From contig JACPVG010000036.1 in the NCBI GenBank assembly GCA_016191875.1, positions 1-64,000 of the forward strand: a stretch of DNA of 64,000 bases, written 5' to 3'. Each line of letters starts with the position of its first letter. The stretch's first letter is position 1. The position numbers and the translations under genes were made by a program. The DNA comes from Chloroflexota bacterium. GTDB taxonomy: Bacteria; Chloroflexota; Anaerolineae; Anaerolineales; UBA11579. This document shows, in pieces, positions 1 to 8,011 of the stretch. Below the pieces are notes generated by a model. It saw nothing but the letters and a program-made list of their open reading frames with translations. It was not told the DNA's origin and searched no databases.

Positions 1-117
1 ACGGTTTGCGATCAGCTGCCGGAACTGGAAGTACTGATCCGAAAGTCGAAGCGGAGATTGCAGCGCAAGCCGAAAATTATCCAGGCTTTCGTGCGGGACG
101 CAGGGTATGAAGTTTAA
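1..117 (+). CDS. 3' end of an unrecognised gene (partial)
   Basis: An open frame enters from the left edge in frame 1 and stops at TAA 115-117, giving 38 C-terminal residues. The tail is very basic, with clusters such as RKSKRRLQRKPK, which would suit a nucleic-acid-binding protein or transposase tail. The fragment is too short to assign, and I do not recognise a family. Confidence 0.4.
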   Translation, partial: TVCDQLPELEVLIRKSKRRLQRKPKIIQAFVRDAGYEV

Positions 118-236
118 ATACATGCGCAAGTGTCAGTAGGTAGTTTAGTATGCAAAACCAAAGCCGGATGTATTCGGACTCATCAGGCTTGAGCCTTCAA
201 TAGGACTCAAGTCTTCTTGTGCCACGGAGTTAACCA

Positions 237-695
237 GTGCCGCATTTTGGCAAGGGCGAGTATTTCAACGTACGATTTGATGCCTCACCGACTGAATGGT
301 GGCGTAAAAGCTTGTCCAAGTTTGGAATAGTTATTCCCTATATGGTGGGCCAGAGAATAGTTTTCGATCTTACATTGGAAAAGAGAGAAGGAACATCCCG
401 CGACCGCGACACCATTACTCTCTATTACGTATATCCTGATAAACACCCCCGCGAGGCGATGAATCTCAAGATTCCATCCAAGACAACTGTTCAAGGTTTT
501 GCTGCAACTTCTACGGGTACTATTGAATATCGTTTTGGTCTTCCAATTGAGGACTCCTCTATCCTAGTTGTAAGTGTTCAGGGAAACGAAAATGATGCAA
601 TTATGTGGATTGCACTTACTCTCTTAGGGGAATTTGTCTTGGGCCTTGTGGTAGGAGTGATAATTTGGGTATTGCCGTTGATAGTGCAAAAATAG
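237..695 (+). CDS. Small hypothetical protein with C-terminal membrane anchor
   Basis: This 152-residue protein starts at GTG 237. A GGAG at 226-229 lies 7 nt upstream, and an in-frame TAA at 231 excludes a longer start. Residues 1-115 look soluble and beta-rich (alternating polar/hydrophobic strands, TITLYYVYPD, SILVVSVQG). Residues about 122-148 form one long hydrophobic helix (WIALTLLGEFVLGLVVGVII) with only a few residues after it, so a tail-anchored topology is likely. No family is recognised. The gene and its flanks are clearly more AT-rich than everything downstream, which suggests acquired or poorly conserved DNA. Confidence 0.6.
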   Translation: MPHFGKGEYFNVRFDASPTEWWRKSLSKFGIVIPYMVGQRIVFDLTLEKREGTSRDRDTITLYYVYPDKHPREAMNLKIPSKTTVQGFAATSTGTIEYRFGLPIEDSSILVVSVQGNENDAIMWIALTLLGEFVLGLVVGVIIWVLPLIVQK

Positions 696-814
696 GGGCT
701 GAAATGTACATACTAAAAATAGGATGGGGATAGAATGGGACTTAGCAACTGAGTAATTCCAAATGTGCCACGAAAAGACTAAAGGATTTATACCAATAAC
801 TTGATGGAGCTCCC

Positions 815-2815
815 ATGCCTAACAAACGCCGCATCGCCGCCGAAGACATCTACAATTTTGAACTCATCACCGGGCTGGATATCAGCCCGGACGGACAACA
901 CGTGGTCTACGCCCTGCAAACGGTGGAGCGGGCCAGCGAAAGGAAATACACTCACCTGTGGCTGGCCCCAACCGGCCGGGGCGCGCCGCGCCAGTTGACC
1001 TTCGGCAAGCAGGTCAACGCCGCTCCCAGGTTCTCGCCGGATGGGAAGACGTTGGCATTCCTTTCCAACCGCACCGGGGATGAGATGCAAATCCACCTGC
1101 TGCCGATGGATGGCGGCGAGGCGCGGCCGCTGACCCGCCTGAAGGGCAGCATCGGCGCGTTCCACTGGTCGCCGGATGGCCGCAGCCTGTTGGTGGAGTT
1201 CAGCAAGCAGGACAAGGAAGAGGCCGAGCGCGAAGGCGACGAGCAGAAAAAGAAACTGGGCGTGGTGGCGCGCCACTACAAGCGGCTGTTCTACAAGTTC
1301 GACGGGGCCGGGTTCCTGCCGCACGAACAGCAGCACCTGTGGCTGGTGGACGCCCGCACCGGCAAAGGCACGCAATTGACCGACCATGAGGTCTATGCCG
1401 AGGGGCAGGCGGTCTGGTCGCCGGATGGCAAGAGCATCGTGTTCGTCTCCAACCGCTACCCGGACCCGGACATGGAAATCGAAGGCGAGGACCTGTTCCT
1501 GGTATCCGCCAAAGGCGGCAAGATCCGCAAACTGGAGACCTTCCACGGGCACAAGGGCTTCCCCAGCGTTTCACCGGATGGGCGTTGGGTGGCCTTCTTG
1601 GGTTCGAAGGGCGAGTGGGATAACAACTATCTGTGGCTTGTCCCGGCGGATGGCAAGGGCAAGGCCCGCAACCTGACCGCCGGCCTGGAACTCGATGCCC
1701 AGGTGCTGGGGGCGCACGACGTTTCTCCGGCCGCCACGCTGCCGCCCACGTGGAGCCGCGACGGGCGGCGCATAATCTTCCAGGTGGGCGAGCGCGGCAG
1801 CGCCACGCTGAAAGCCTACAACCTCGATACGGACGCGGTCGAAGAGATCATCTCCGACCCGGGCGAAGTGGGCGCCTACGCTTTCGACCGCGAACAGAAA
1901 CGCCTGGCGTATTTCTTCGGGACGATTGACGACATCAACCAGGTGCGCCTGCGCGAGATGGCGACCGGCAAGACCAAAACGCTCACCAAGACCAACGCCT
2001 GGATTAAGCGCCTCGACCTGGGGAAGGTGGAGGAATACTGGTTCAAGGGCGCTCACAAAAAAGACCTGCAGGGCTGGGTTCTCAAGCCGCCCGGCTTCCG
2101 CGCCAACCGCAAGTACCCGACCATCATCGAGATTCACGGCGGGCCGCAGGCGCAGTACGGCTGGCGGTTCTTCCACGAGTTCTACTACCTGGCCGCCCAG
2201 GGCTACGTGGTGGCCTTCAGCAACCCGCGCGGCGGGCGCGGCTATGGCCGTGAACACATTGCCGCCATCCGGCACGCCTTCGGCACGGTGGATTACGACG
2301 ACGTGATGGCTTTCACCGACGCGGTGGCGAAGCAGCCTTACGTGGACAAAGACCGCATGGGCGTGACCGGCGGCTCCTACGGCGGGTTCATGACCGCCTG
2401 GATCATCGGCAAGACGAACCGCTTCAAGGCGGCGGTGGTGCAGCGGGCGGTGACCAACTGGGTGAGTTTCGCCGGCAACAGCGACTTCAACTGGTACTTC
2501 GAGCGCTGGATGGGCGACGGCCCGGTGTGGGAGAGCGAGGCGATGCTGAAGAAATACTGGAAGCAGTCGCCCATCAGCCTGATGGGCAAGCACGTCAGGA
2601 CGCCCACGCTGGTGATTCACAGCCTGATGGACCAGCGCGTGGAGCACGAGCAGGGCGAGCAGTTGTACGTGGCGCTCAAGCGCGCCGGCGTGGAGGCCGA
2701 ACTGGTGCTGTTCCCCGAATCGCCGCACGGGCTGTCGCGCGTCGGCCGCACCGACCGGCGCATCGCGCGGTTGAATCATATCCTGAGGTGGATGGATAGG
2801 TATTTGAAGAGGTAA
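815..2815 (+). CDS. S9 family prolyl-oligopeptidase-type serine peptidase
   Basis: This 666-residue protein has an N-terminal beta-propeller (about 1-390) with repeated PD40 signatures (SPDGQHVVY, SPDGKTLAFLS, WSPDGKSIVFVS, VSPDGRWVAF). An alpha/beta-hydrolase domain follows. The catalytic triad is visible: Ser521 in GGSYGG, Asp606 in SLMDQR and His638 in SPHGLS. HGGP at 441-444 supplies the oxyanion region. The length and layout fit the S9C (acylaminoacyl-peptidase-like) subfamily, which cleaves short peptides. There is no signal peptide, so it is probably cytoplasmic. The ATG at 815 has GGAG at 806-809. The stop codon lies inside an iterated GGTAATTGGTAA-type word that continues into the spacer. 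Confidence 0.93.
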   Translation: MPNKRRIAAEDIYNFELITGLDISPDGQHVVYALQTVERASERKYTHLWLAPTGRGAPRQLTFGKQVNAAPRFSPDGKTLAFLSNRTGDEMQIHLLPMDGGEARPLTRLKGSIGAFHWSPDGRSLLVEFSKQDKEEAEREGDEQKKKLGVVARHYKRLFYKFDGAGFLPHEQQHLWLVDARTGKGTQLTDHEVYAEGQAVWSPDGKSIVFVSNRYPDPDMEIEGEDLFLVSAKGGKIRKLETFHGHKGFPSVSPDGRWVAFLGSKGEWDNNYLWLVPADGKGKARNLTAGLELDAQVLGAHDVSPAATLPPTWSRDGRRIIFQVGERGSATLKAYNLDTDAVEEIISDPGEVGAYAFDREQKRLAYFFGTIDDINQVRLREMATGKTKTLTKTNAWIKRLDLGKVEEYWFKGAHKKDLQGWVLKPPGFRANRKYPTIIEIHGGPQAQYGWRFFHEFYYLAAQGYVVAFSNPRGGRGYGREHIAAIRHAFGTVDYDDVMAFTDAVAKQPYVDKDRMGVTGGSYGGFMTAWIIGKTNRFKAAVVQRAVTNWVSFAGNSDFNWYFERWMGDGPVWESEAMLKKYWKQSPISLMGKHVRTPTLVIHSLMDQRVEHEQGEQLYVALKRAGVEAELVLFPESPHGLSRVGRTDRRIARLNHILRWMDRYLKR

Positions 2816-2882
2816 TTGGTAACCGGTAATTGGCTCTGGCTTTTGGAGTCGGGGCTCTTGCTGAGCCTTGGATGACAGGGGG

Positions 2883-2891
2883 TGGTATAAT
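2883..2891 (+). promoter_or_regulatory. Extended -10 promoter upstream of panB leader
   Basis: TG, one base, then a perfect TATAAT (2886-2891) form an extended -10 element. No good -35 hexamer lies at 16-18 nt, as is common for extended -10 promoters. Transcription would begin near 2898 and run into the structured leader and then panB. Confidence 0.6.
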
Positions 2892-2897
2892 CCTCTC

Positions 2898-3016
2898 GCT
2901 GCTTGGAACCGCGCGAGCGGAACGAGACTGCGTAACAAGCAATAGATAATGCTTGAGGTGTCTGGCCGGTGGGCCAGACGCGCGCCGCCCGTGCATCGAT
3001 GCAGCGGGCGTTTTTT
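2898..3016 (+). ncRNA. Candidate structured panB leader RNA (pan-motif-like) ending in a terminator
   Basis: This stretch of about 120 nt runs from the extended -10 promoter to an intrinsic terminator and is densely structured. TGCTTG pairs with CAAGCA around a CCGC-GCGA-GCGG hairpin with a GNRA loop. GGAAC occurs twice near this hairpin. A second hairpin, TCTGGCC-GGTG-GGCCAGA (2961-2978), precedes the terminator. A cis-regulatory 'pan' RNA motif is established upstream of panB/panC/panD, including in Chloroflexi. Position and size fit, but I have not matched the consensus base by base. It could instead be an attenuated leader of another kind or a short independent RNA. Confidence 0.45.
2986..3016 (+). 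terminator. Intrinsic terminator/attenuator before panB
   Basis: A GC-rich stem, CGCCCG-TGCA pairing with TGCA-(G bulge)-CGGGCG across 2986-3010, is followed by six T (3011-3016). It lies about 100 nt before the panB start. It would therefore stop transcription from the upstream promoter unless regulated. Confidence 0.7.
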
Positions 3017-3018
3017 GT

Positions 3019-3088
3019 GCCTCACCCCCGCCTCGCTGCGCTCGACTCCCCCTCTCCATTTTCATGGAGAGGGGGTTGGGGGTGAGGC
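3019..3088. repeat. 70-bp palindromic element (CCTCACCCCC...GGGGGTGAGG)
   Basis: The outer arms are GCCTCACCCCC (3019-3029) and GGGGGTGAGGC (3078-3088). The inner arms are CCCCCTCTCCAT (3048-3059) and ATGGAGAGGGGG (3064-3075). The element sits between the leader terminator and the panB ribosome binding site. It looks like a dispersed palindromic repeat and codes for nothing. Confidence 0.75.
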
Positions 3089-3119
3089 CAGCCCGGACTC
3101 TACCAAATCGGAGGGTACC

Positions 3120-4007
3120 ATGTCTACAACCAAACCGAAGACGAATGAGAAGCAGGAAGAACGGGGGAAGGTGACGACGCGCACGTTCAAGTTGAAGAAG
3201 AAGCGCGGTGAGGTCATCACGATGTTAACCGCCTACGACTACCCGACGGCGCTGGCGGTCGACAAGGCGGGCATCGACTCGATCCTGGTGGGCGACTCGC
3301 TTGGCATGGTGGTGCTGGGCTACCCCAACACCCTGCCGGTCACCATGGAGGACATGCTGCACCACTGCAAAGCGGTGGCGCGCGGCGCGCACTATGCCAT
3401 GCTTATCGGCGATATGCCGTTCATGTCCTACCAGGTGTCGGTGGAGCAGGCGGTGACGAACGCCGGGCGGTTCGTGCAGGAAGCCGGGATGGACGCCGTG
3501 AAGCTGGAGGGCGGCCAGGAGCGCGCGGGGGCGGTCGAGAAAATCGTGCAGGCGGGGATCCCGGTGATGGGCCATATCGGGCTGACGCCGCAGAGCATCA
3601 ACACGCTGGGCGGCTTCCGGGCGCAGGGCAAGACGGCGGCGGCGGCCAAGAAACTCGTTGACGACGCCCGCGCGCTGGAAGACGCCGGGGCCTACAGCAT
3701 CGTCCTCGAATCCGTGCCGCAGCAGCTGGCCGAACTCATATCGCAGCAGCTGGAGATCCCCACCATCGGCATCGGGGCGGGCGTGGGCTGCGACGGGCAG
3801 GTGCTGGTTACCCACGACCTGATCGGCCTGTTCGACCGCTTCACGCCGTCGTTCGTCAAACAATACGCCAGCATCCACGGCGTAATGGCCGAGGCGTTCG
3901 CGGCGTTCAAGGCCGAAGTGGAAGCGAAGAAATTCCCGACCGCCGCGCACAGCGTGGAGATGAAGGACGAAGAATGGCTGGCGCTGCTGGGAGAACTCGG
4001 GCAGTGA
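3120..4007 (+). CDS. panB: 3-methyl-2-oxobutanoate hydroxymethyltransferase
   Basis: PanB makes ketopantoate from 2-oxoisovalerate and methylene-tetrahydrofolate, the first committed step of pantothenate synthesis. The ATG at 3120 with GGAGGG at 3110-3115 gives 295 residues; an upstream in-frame extension to 2949 would run through the terminator and palindrome and is not credible. Family motifs are intact: LTAYDYPTA (36-44), VGDSLGMV with metal-ligand Asp59, GDMPF with Asp98, VKLEGG with Lys128, the catalytic Glu of LESVP at 197, and IGIGAGVGCDGQ. About 30 extra lysine-rich residues precede the core. It begins the panB-panE-panC-coaX series. Confidence 0.95.
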   Translation: MSTTKPKTNEKQEERGKVTTRTFKLKKKRGEVITMLTAYDYPTALAVDKAGIDSILVGDSLGMVVLGYPNTLPVTMEDMLHHCKAVARGAHYAMLIGDMPFMSYQVSVEQAVTNAGRFVQEAGMDAVKLEGGQERAGAVEKIVQAGIPVMGHIGLTPQSINTLGGFRAQGKTAAAAKKLVDDARALEDAGAYSIVLESVPQQLAELISQQLEIPTIGIGAGVGCDGQVLVTHDLIGLFDRFTPSFVKQYASIHGVMAEAFAAFKAEVEAKKFPTAAHSVEMKDEEWLALLGELGQ

Positions 4008-4016
4008 GAAGAAGAA

Positions 4017-4091
4017 AGGTCAACGGGTTGCCGTGTCAACGAGGAAAGGAACTTTCCCACGTTGACGCATACCTCGTTGACACGTTGACCT
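4017..4091. repeat. GTCAACGAGG-family hairpin, copy 1 (panB-panE spacer)
   Basis: The left arm AGGTCAACGGG...GTCAACGAGG and the right arm CCTCGTTGAC-ACGTTGACCT surround a short loop (AAAGGAACTTTCCC). The word is repeated two to three times per arm. It fills the spacer and ends 14 nt before the panE start. Confidence 0.8.
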
Positions 4092-4105
4092 CTTGAAGAG
4101 GGTTT

Positions 4106-5026
4106 ATGCCCGAAAGCATCCTGATCGTCGGAACGGGGGCGCTGGCGTGCCTGTTTGCGGCGCGGCTGGCCGCCCGCGGCGTGCAGGTGACCATGCTGGG
4201 GACGTGGCGTGAGGGTCTGCTGGCGCTCATGCAATGGGGCGTCACGCTCGTCCAGCCCGACGGCCACCAGACCTCCTACCCGGTGCGCGCCACCGACAAG
4301 CCCACCGAATGCGCCGGCGCAACCTACGCCCTGGTGCTGGTGAAGGCCTGGCAGACCGAAGGCGCCGCCCGGCGGCTGGCCGAGTGCCTGGCCGAAGATG
4401 GGTTGGCGCTGACCCTGCAGAACGGTCTCGGCAACTACGAGGCGCTGGCGGCGGCGCTGGGGCCGGAACGCGTGGCACTGGGGACGACGACGACCGGGGC
4501 CACGCTGCTTTCCTCCGGGCGGGTGCGGCCGGGCGGCGAGGGCGTGGTCAGCGTGGGGGCGCACGACCGGCTGCCCCCGCTGGCCGACCTGCTCAAACAG
4601 GCCGCGTTCAACGTGGAAACGCTGGACGACGTGCAGACGCTCATCTGGGGCAAACTGGTCATCAACGCGGCCATCAACCCGGTCACCGCGCTTTTGCGCA
4701 CCGCCAACGGCGAGATTCTGACGCGCGAGTCGGCGCGGGAATTGTCGGCGCAATTGGCGCGCGAAGTGGCGGCGGTGGCGGCAGCGCGCGGCATCGCCCT
4801 GGCGTTCGATGACCCGGCTGCGGCCGCCGAGAAGGTGGCCGAGCGCACAGCCGCCAATCACTCCAGCATGTACCAGGATATCCAGCGCGGCGCGCCGACC
4901 GAGATCGACGCCATCTGTGGGGCGGTGGTGGCAGCCGGCAAAGAAGCGGGCGTGCCCACCCCGGCGAATGAGGTGGTGTGGCAGTTGGTGAGGGCCCTAA
5001 GAGAAGGTCAACGAGGCAACGAGTAA
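4106..5026 (+). CDS. panE: 2-dehydropantoate 2-reductase (ketopantoate reductase)
   Basis: This enzyme performs the NADPH-dependent reduction of ketopantoate to pantoate. Its 306 residues are the usual length. The N-terminal Rossmann motif is IVGTGALACLFAARLA (about 7-22). TLQNGLGN (103-110) and WGKLVINAAINP with Lys183, the conserved catalytic lysine, are present. The C-terminal motif NHSSMYQDIQRG (251-262) is typical of the family. The last residues (EGQRGNE) and the stop codon are encoded by the left arm of the following hairpin repeat, so the C-terminus may have been reshaped by that element. Confidence 0.93.
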   Translation: MPESILIVGTGALACLFAARLAARGVQVTMLGTWREGLLALMQWGVTLVQPDGHQTSYPVRATDKPTECAGATYALVLVKAWQTEGAARRLAECLAEDGLALTLQNGLGNYEALAAALGPERVALGTTTTGATLLSSGRVRPGGEGVVSVGAHDRLPPLADLLKQAAFNVETLDDVQTLIWGKLVINAAINPVTALLRTANGEILTRESARELSAQLAREVAAVAAARGIALAFDDPAAAAEKVAERTAANHSSMYQDIQRGAPTEIDAICGAVVAAGKEAGVPTPANEVVWQLVRALREGQRGNE

Positions 5027-5090
5027 TGCGGCAACGAGGAAAAAAACGGTTCTCCCTCGTGCCTCATTGACACGGTAACTCGTTGACCTT
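5004..5090. repeat. GTCAACGAGG-family hairpin, copy 2 (panE end-panC spacer)
   Basis: The arms are AAGGTCAACG (5004-5013) and CGTTGACCTT (5081-5090), with iterated GGCAACGAG / CTCGTGCC words inside. The left arm overlaps the final panE codons and supplies its TAA stop. The right arm ends 18 nt before panC. Confidence 0.8.
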
Positions 5091-5108
5091 TTGATTTGAA
5101 AGGAATCT

Positions 5109-5951
5109 ATGCAAACTGTAACAACCCTTGAACAACTGCGGGCGGCGCGGGCCGGGCTGGCCGAGCCGCTGGGCTTCGTGCCGACGATGGGCTACCTGCA
5201 TGAGGGCCATCTGGCGCTGGTGCGCGCTGCCCAGGGACGCTGCAAGAGCGTAATCGTGAGCATCTTCGTCAACCCGGCGCAGTTCGGCCCGAACGAAGAC
5301 CTGGCGAAATACCCGCGCGACATCCCGCGCGACCTGGCCCTGCTGGACGAGGCGGGCGTCGACCTCGTCTGGCTGCCGACGCCGGAGATGATGTATCCGC
5401 CGGGATTCCAGACCTGGGTCGAGGTGACCGACGTGAGCCAGCCGCTGGAGGGCGCCATGCGGCCGGGCCATTTCCGCGGCGTGGCGACGGTGGTGGCCAA
5501 GTTGTTCAACGCCGTCGGTCCGGACCTTGCCTTCTTCGGGCAGAAGGACGCCCAGCAGGTGGCCGTCATCCGGCAGATGACCCTCGACCTGAATTTCCCG
5601 TTGGAAGTGGTGGTCGTGCCGACCGCCCGCGAGGCCGATGGGCTGGCGCGCTCCAGCCGCAACGTGTATCTGAGCGAAGCCGAGCGCGCCCAGGCGCCCG
5701 TGCTCCACCGGGCTTTGCAGGAGGCCGCCGCGGTCTACCGCGACGGCGAGCGTGACGCCGAGGTCATTCGCAAGGCGCTGCGCGCCGCGCTGGCCACGGC
5801 CGCCCTGGCCGAGGTGCAGTACGTCTCATGCGCACACCCGCGCACCCTCCAGGAGCTGGAGCGCATCGGCCCGGAGGGCGCGCTATTGAGCATGGCGGTG
5901 CATTTTGGGAAGACGCGGTTGATCGATAATCTGGTATTGGAAGGACACTAG
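5109..5951 (+). CDS. panC: Pantothenate synthetase (pantoate-beta-alanine ligase)
   Basis: PanC condenses pantoate with beta-alanine through a pantoyl-adenylate. This 280-residue protein has the nucleotidyl-transferase HIGH-type motif HEGH (31-34) in PTMGYLHEGH, then FVNPAQFGPNED (53-64), GHFRGVATVV (120-129), GQKD (144-147) and the SSRN motif (182-185). All are hallmarks of PanC. An AAAGGA Shine-Dalgarno lies just before the ATG. The TAG stop lies inside the next hairpin repeat. Confidence 0.96.
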   Translation: MQTVTTLEQLRAARAGLAEPLGFVPTMGYLHEGHLALVRAAQGRCKSVIVSIFVNPAQFGPNEDLAKYPRDIPRDLALLDEAGVDLVWLPTPEMMYPPGFQTWVEVTDVSQPLEGAMRPGHFRGVATVVAKLFNAVGPDLAFFGQKDAQQVAVIRQMTLDLNFPLEVVVVPTAREADGLARSSRNVYLSEAERAQAPVLHRALQEAAAVYRDGERDAEVIRKALRAALATAALAEVQYVSCAHPRTLQELERIGPEGALLSMAVHFGKTRLIDNLVLEGH

Positions 5952-6032
5952 GTCAATGGGTCAACGAGTTATGTGTCAATGAGGAAAAGCGCCATCCTCG
6001 TTGCCTCATTGACCCGGCGACACATTGACCTT
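5950..6032. repeat. GTCAACGAGG-family hairpin, copy 3 (panC-coaX spacer)
   Basis: The left arm is AGGTCAATGGGTCAACGAG and the right arm is CCTCGTTGCCTCATTGACC...CATTGACCTT. The panC TAG stop overlaps its first bases. The right arm ends 17 nt before coaX, so the repeat is the whole spacer. Confidence 0.8.
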
Positions 6033-6049
6033 CTCCATGGAGGTAGACC

Positions 6050-6814
6050 ATGCTGCTGACAATCGACGTAGGCAACACGAATGTGACGCTCGGCCTGTAC
6101 GAAGGCGAGACGCTTGGGCCGCGCTGGCGGCTGGCCACCAACCACGACCGCATGCCGGATGAATACGGTCTGGATTTCTTTCACCTGTTGCAGCACGCCG
6201 GGGTGAAGCCGGACGAACTGGGCGGCATCTGCATGGCCTCGGTGGTGCCGCCGCTCACCGGCAAGGTGGTGGAGGCCTGCCGCAATTACCTGCTGAAAGA
6301 CCCGCTGGTGGTGGACGCCGGGGTGAAGACCGGCGTGCGCATCCTCTATGAAGACCCCAAGGCGGTGGGGGCCGACCGGGTGGTGGATTGCGCCGCCGTA
6401 CAGCGGCTGTACGGCGGCCCGGCCTGCGTGGTGGACTTCGGCACCGGCACCACCTTCGACGCCATCTCGGCCGAGGGCGATTACCTGGGCGGGGCCATCG
6501 CGCCCGGCATTGGCATCGCCTCCGAGGCGCTGTTCGCCCGGGCCGCCAAACTCTCGCGGGTGGACCTCAAGCGGCCGCCATCGGTCATCGGCACGAACAC
6601 CACCTACGCCCTGCAATCCGGGCTGTTGTTTGGCTATGTGGGGCTGGTGGAAGGCATGGTGGCGCGCTTCCGCGAAGAACTGGGGCCGGAGATGAAGGTC
6701 ATTGCCACCGGCGGCCTCTCAGAAGTCGTGGCCCGAGAAACGAAAGTGATTGATATCATTGCCCCATGGCTGACGCTGGATGGGCTGAGAATTATCTGGG
6801 GGCTCAATCAGTAA
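6050..6814 (+). CDS. coaX: Type III pantothenate kinase
   Basis: CoaX phosphorylates pantothenate, the first step of coenzyme A synthesis, and belongs to the ASKHA fold rather than the CoaA family. This 254-residue protein shows IDVGNTN (5-11, phosphate-binding), GADR with the catalytic Asp109, and VVDFGTGTTFD (127-137). GGAGG immediately upstream (TGGAGGTAGACC-ATG) fixes the start. It directly follows panC, so one operon may run from 2-oxoisovalerate to phosphopantothenate. Confidence 0.95.
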   Translation: MLLTIDVGNTNVTLGLYEGETLGPRWRLATNHDRMPDEYGLDFFHLLQHAGVKPDELGGICMASVVPPLTGKVVEACRNYLLKDPLVVDAGVKTGVRILYEDPKAVGADRVVDCAAVQRLYGGPACVVDFGTGTTFDAISAEGDYLGGAIAPGIGIASEALFARAAKLSRVDLKRPPSVIGTNTTYALQSGLLFGYVGLVEGMVARFREELGPEMKVIATGGLSEVVARETKVIDIIAPWLTLDGLRIIWGLNQ

Positions 6815-6815
6815 C

Positions 6816-6927
6816 GTGAGACGAGATGCGATATTCGAGAACAGTTATTGGAGATCAGTTATTCGAGATTCGAGGATTGTGAGATGTAAGCGACGCATCT
6901 CGAATATCGAATAACGATTATCAAATA
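6816..6927. repeat. Iterated TCGAATATCGAATA-type hairpin
   Basis: The spacer after coaX is built of degenerate repeats of GATATTCGAG / GTTATTCGAG in the left half and CTCGAATATCGAATAACG in the right half. The two halves can pair, with GAGATGCG / CGCATCTC near the centre. No coding potential is seen. Confidence 0.65.
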
Positions 6928-6962
6928 ACGCCTAAATCGCTATCGGAGATTCCTAAAACACC

Positions 6963-7628
6963 ATGACCCACGACCTCGACCACGACGCCACGTACTTCCT
7001 CGAACTCCAGACCAAGACCGGCTGGGGGCGGACGCTGGCGAAATTCGCCGAGTGGTGCGCCATCCCGCCCGGCAGCCTGGCGCTGGATGTGGGCAGCGGG
7101 CCGGGCCTGCTGGCGAAACTGCTGACAGAAACCGGCGTGCATGCCTGGGGAGTGGACGTGGACGCCGAAATGCTCGCCCAGCGTCTGCACCCGGCCATGC
7201 TTCAGGCCGATACCTACCGGCTGCCGTGCGCGCCTGGCGCGGTGGATTACGCCCTGGCTTCCAACATGCTCTATCTGATGGATGAACCCCAGCCGGCGTT
7301 GAACGAGATGGCGCGCGCGGCGCAGCGTGTGGCGCTGCTCAACCCCTCCGAGTTGATGACCATGCAGGCGGCCACGGAACTGGCGGATGGGGCCGGGCTG
7401 GAGGGGCTGGCGCGCGATACGCTGCTCAACTACGCCGGGCGGGCGGAACGCCTGGCCCGGTGGAGTGCAGACGACCTGAGCCGGATGTTCGCCGCGGCGG
7501 GCCTGGACCTGGAGCGCACCGAGTTGACGATGGGGCCGGGCCTGGCGCGCATGGCGCTGGGCGTGAAGCGGATAGCAGACAGCAGGTGGCGGGAAGCAGA
7601 CGGCAGGCAGCCTGCCACCCCAGCCTGA
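6963..7628 (+). CDS. Class I SAM-dependent methyltransferase
   Basis: This 221-residue protein has the SAM-binding motif LALDVGSGPG at about 39-48, the acidic ribose-binding stretch VDVDAEML (about 62-69) and a post-I motif ASNMLYLM. The substrate cannot be read from sequence. It sits between coaX and coaBC on the same strand but has no known role in coenzyme A synthesis. The last residues (RWREADGRQPATPA) look like read-through into spacer sequence. The ATG at 6963 has only a weak Shine-Dalgarno. Confidence 0.85.
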   Translation: MTHDLDHDATYFLELQTKTGWGRTLAKFAEWCAIPPGSLALDVGSGPGLLAKLLTETGVHAWGVDVDAEMLAQRLHPAMLQADTYRLPCAPGAVDYALASNMLYLMDEPQPALNEMARAAQRVALLNPSELMTMQAATELADGAGLEGLARDTLLNYAGRAERLARWSADDLSRMFAAAGLDLERTELTMGPGLARMALGVKRIADSRWREADGRQPATPA

Positions 7629-7632
7629 CGAC

Positions 7633-7694
7633 CGTGGACGATCAATTACGACTTACCAATTGCCAATTACGAATCACGCATCACGAGTCACGAA
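7633..7694. repeat. Iterated CAATTACGA / ATCACGAGTCACGA words
   Basis: The short spacer is almost entirely degenerate repeats (CAATTACGA, CAATTGC, CAATTACGA, ATCACGC, ATCACGA, GTCACGA) running up to the next start codon. It resembles one arm of the iterated-word elements seen elsewhere in this window. Confidence 0.5.
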
Positions 7695-8008
7695 TGCCTT
7701 CCCCTTCTCTCCTCTCCATGCCCCTGCCGAATGGCAGCCGCTGTTTCTACGCCCCGGAATACGACCTGACGCCGGAAGCCATGCGCCGGCTGGTGAGCAA
7801 CCTGCCGGGCGTGAAACTGCTGGGCACGCTGGATTGCGACGAACAGGGCTTGTGCTGGTTCGAATTCGAGATCGACTCCTGGCGGTTCAAGGTGCACAAC
7901 CCCTTCCCGCGCGGCGCGTACTGGTTCATCGCCGCCGACCCGCAGACCGATGAGGCCGTCCTGGCGCGTTTCGTCGCCGACCTTGAGGCGCTGGTGGCGG
8001 TGTGGTAG
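7694..8008 (+). CDS. Conserved-looking hypothetical protein
   Basis: This 104-residue acidic protein has no membrane segment or recognised domain. The start is uncertain: ATG 7694 lies at the edge of the iterated-repeat spacer, and ATG 7718 (MPLPNGSRCF) would also serve. Neither has a clear Shine-Dalgarno. Codon use matches the neighbours and the frame is preserved between two CoA genes. The sequence is rich in aromatics (CWFEFEID, GAYWFIA), which suggests a small alpha/beta domain. Confidence 0.6.
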   Translation: MPSPSLLSMPLPNGSRCFYAPEYDLTPEAMRRLVSNLPGVKLLGTLDCDEQGLCWFEFEIDSWRFKVHNPFPRGAYWFIAADPQTDEAVLARFVADLEALVAVW

Positions 8009-8011
8009 CGC

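Noticed and set aside
1571..3025. Long minus-strand open frame (484 codons) opposite the S9 peptidase
   Set aside because: It is a shadow of a high-GC gene whose + strand frame has complete catalytic motifs; the minus-strand protein is low-complexity His/Arg/Ala-rich without any domain.
2949..3119. Upstream in-frame extension of panB
   Set aside because: It would translate through the intrinsic terminator and the palindromic repeat and has no ribosome binding site, whereas ATG 3120 has GGAGGG and fits the family length.
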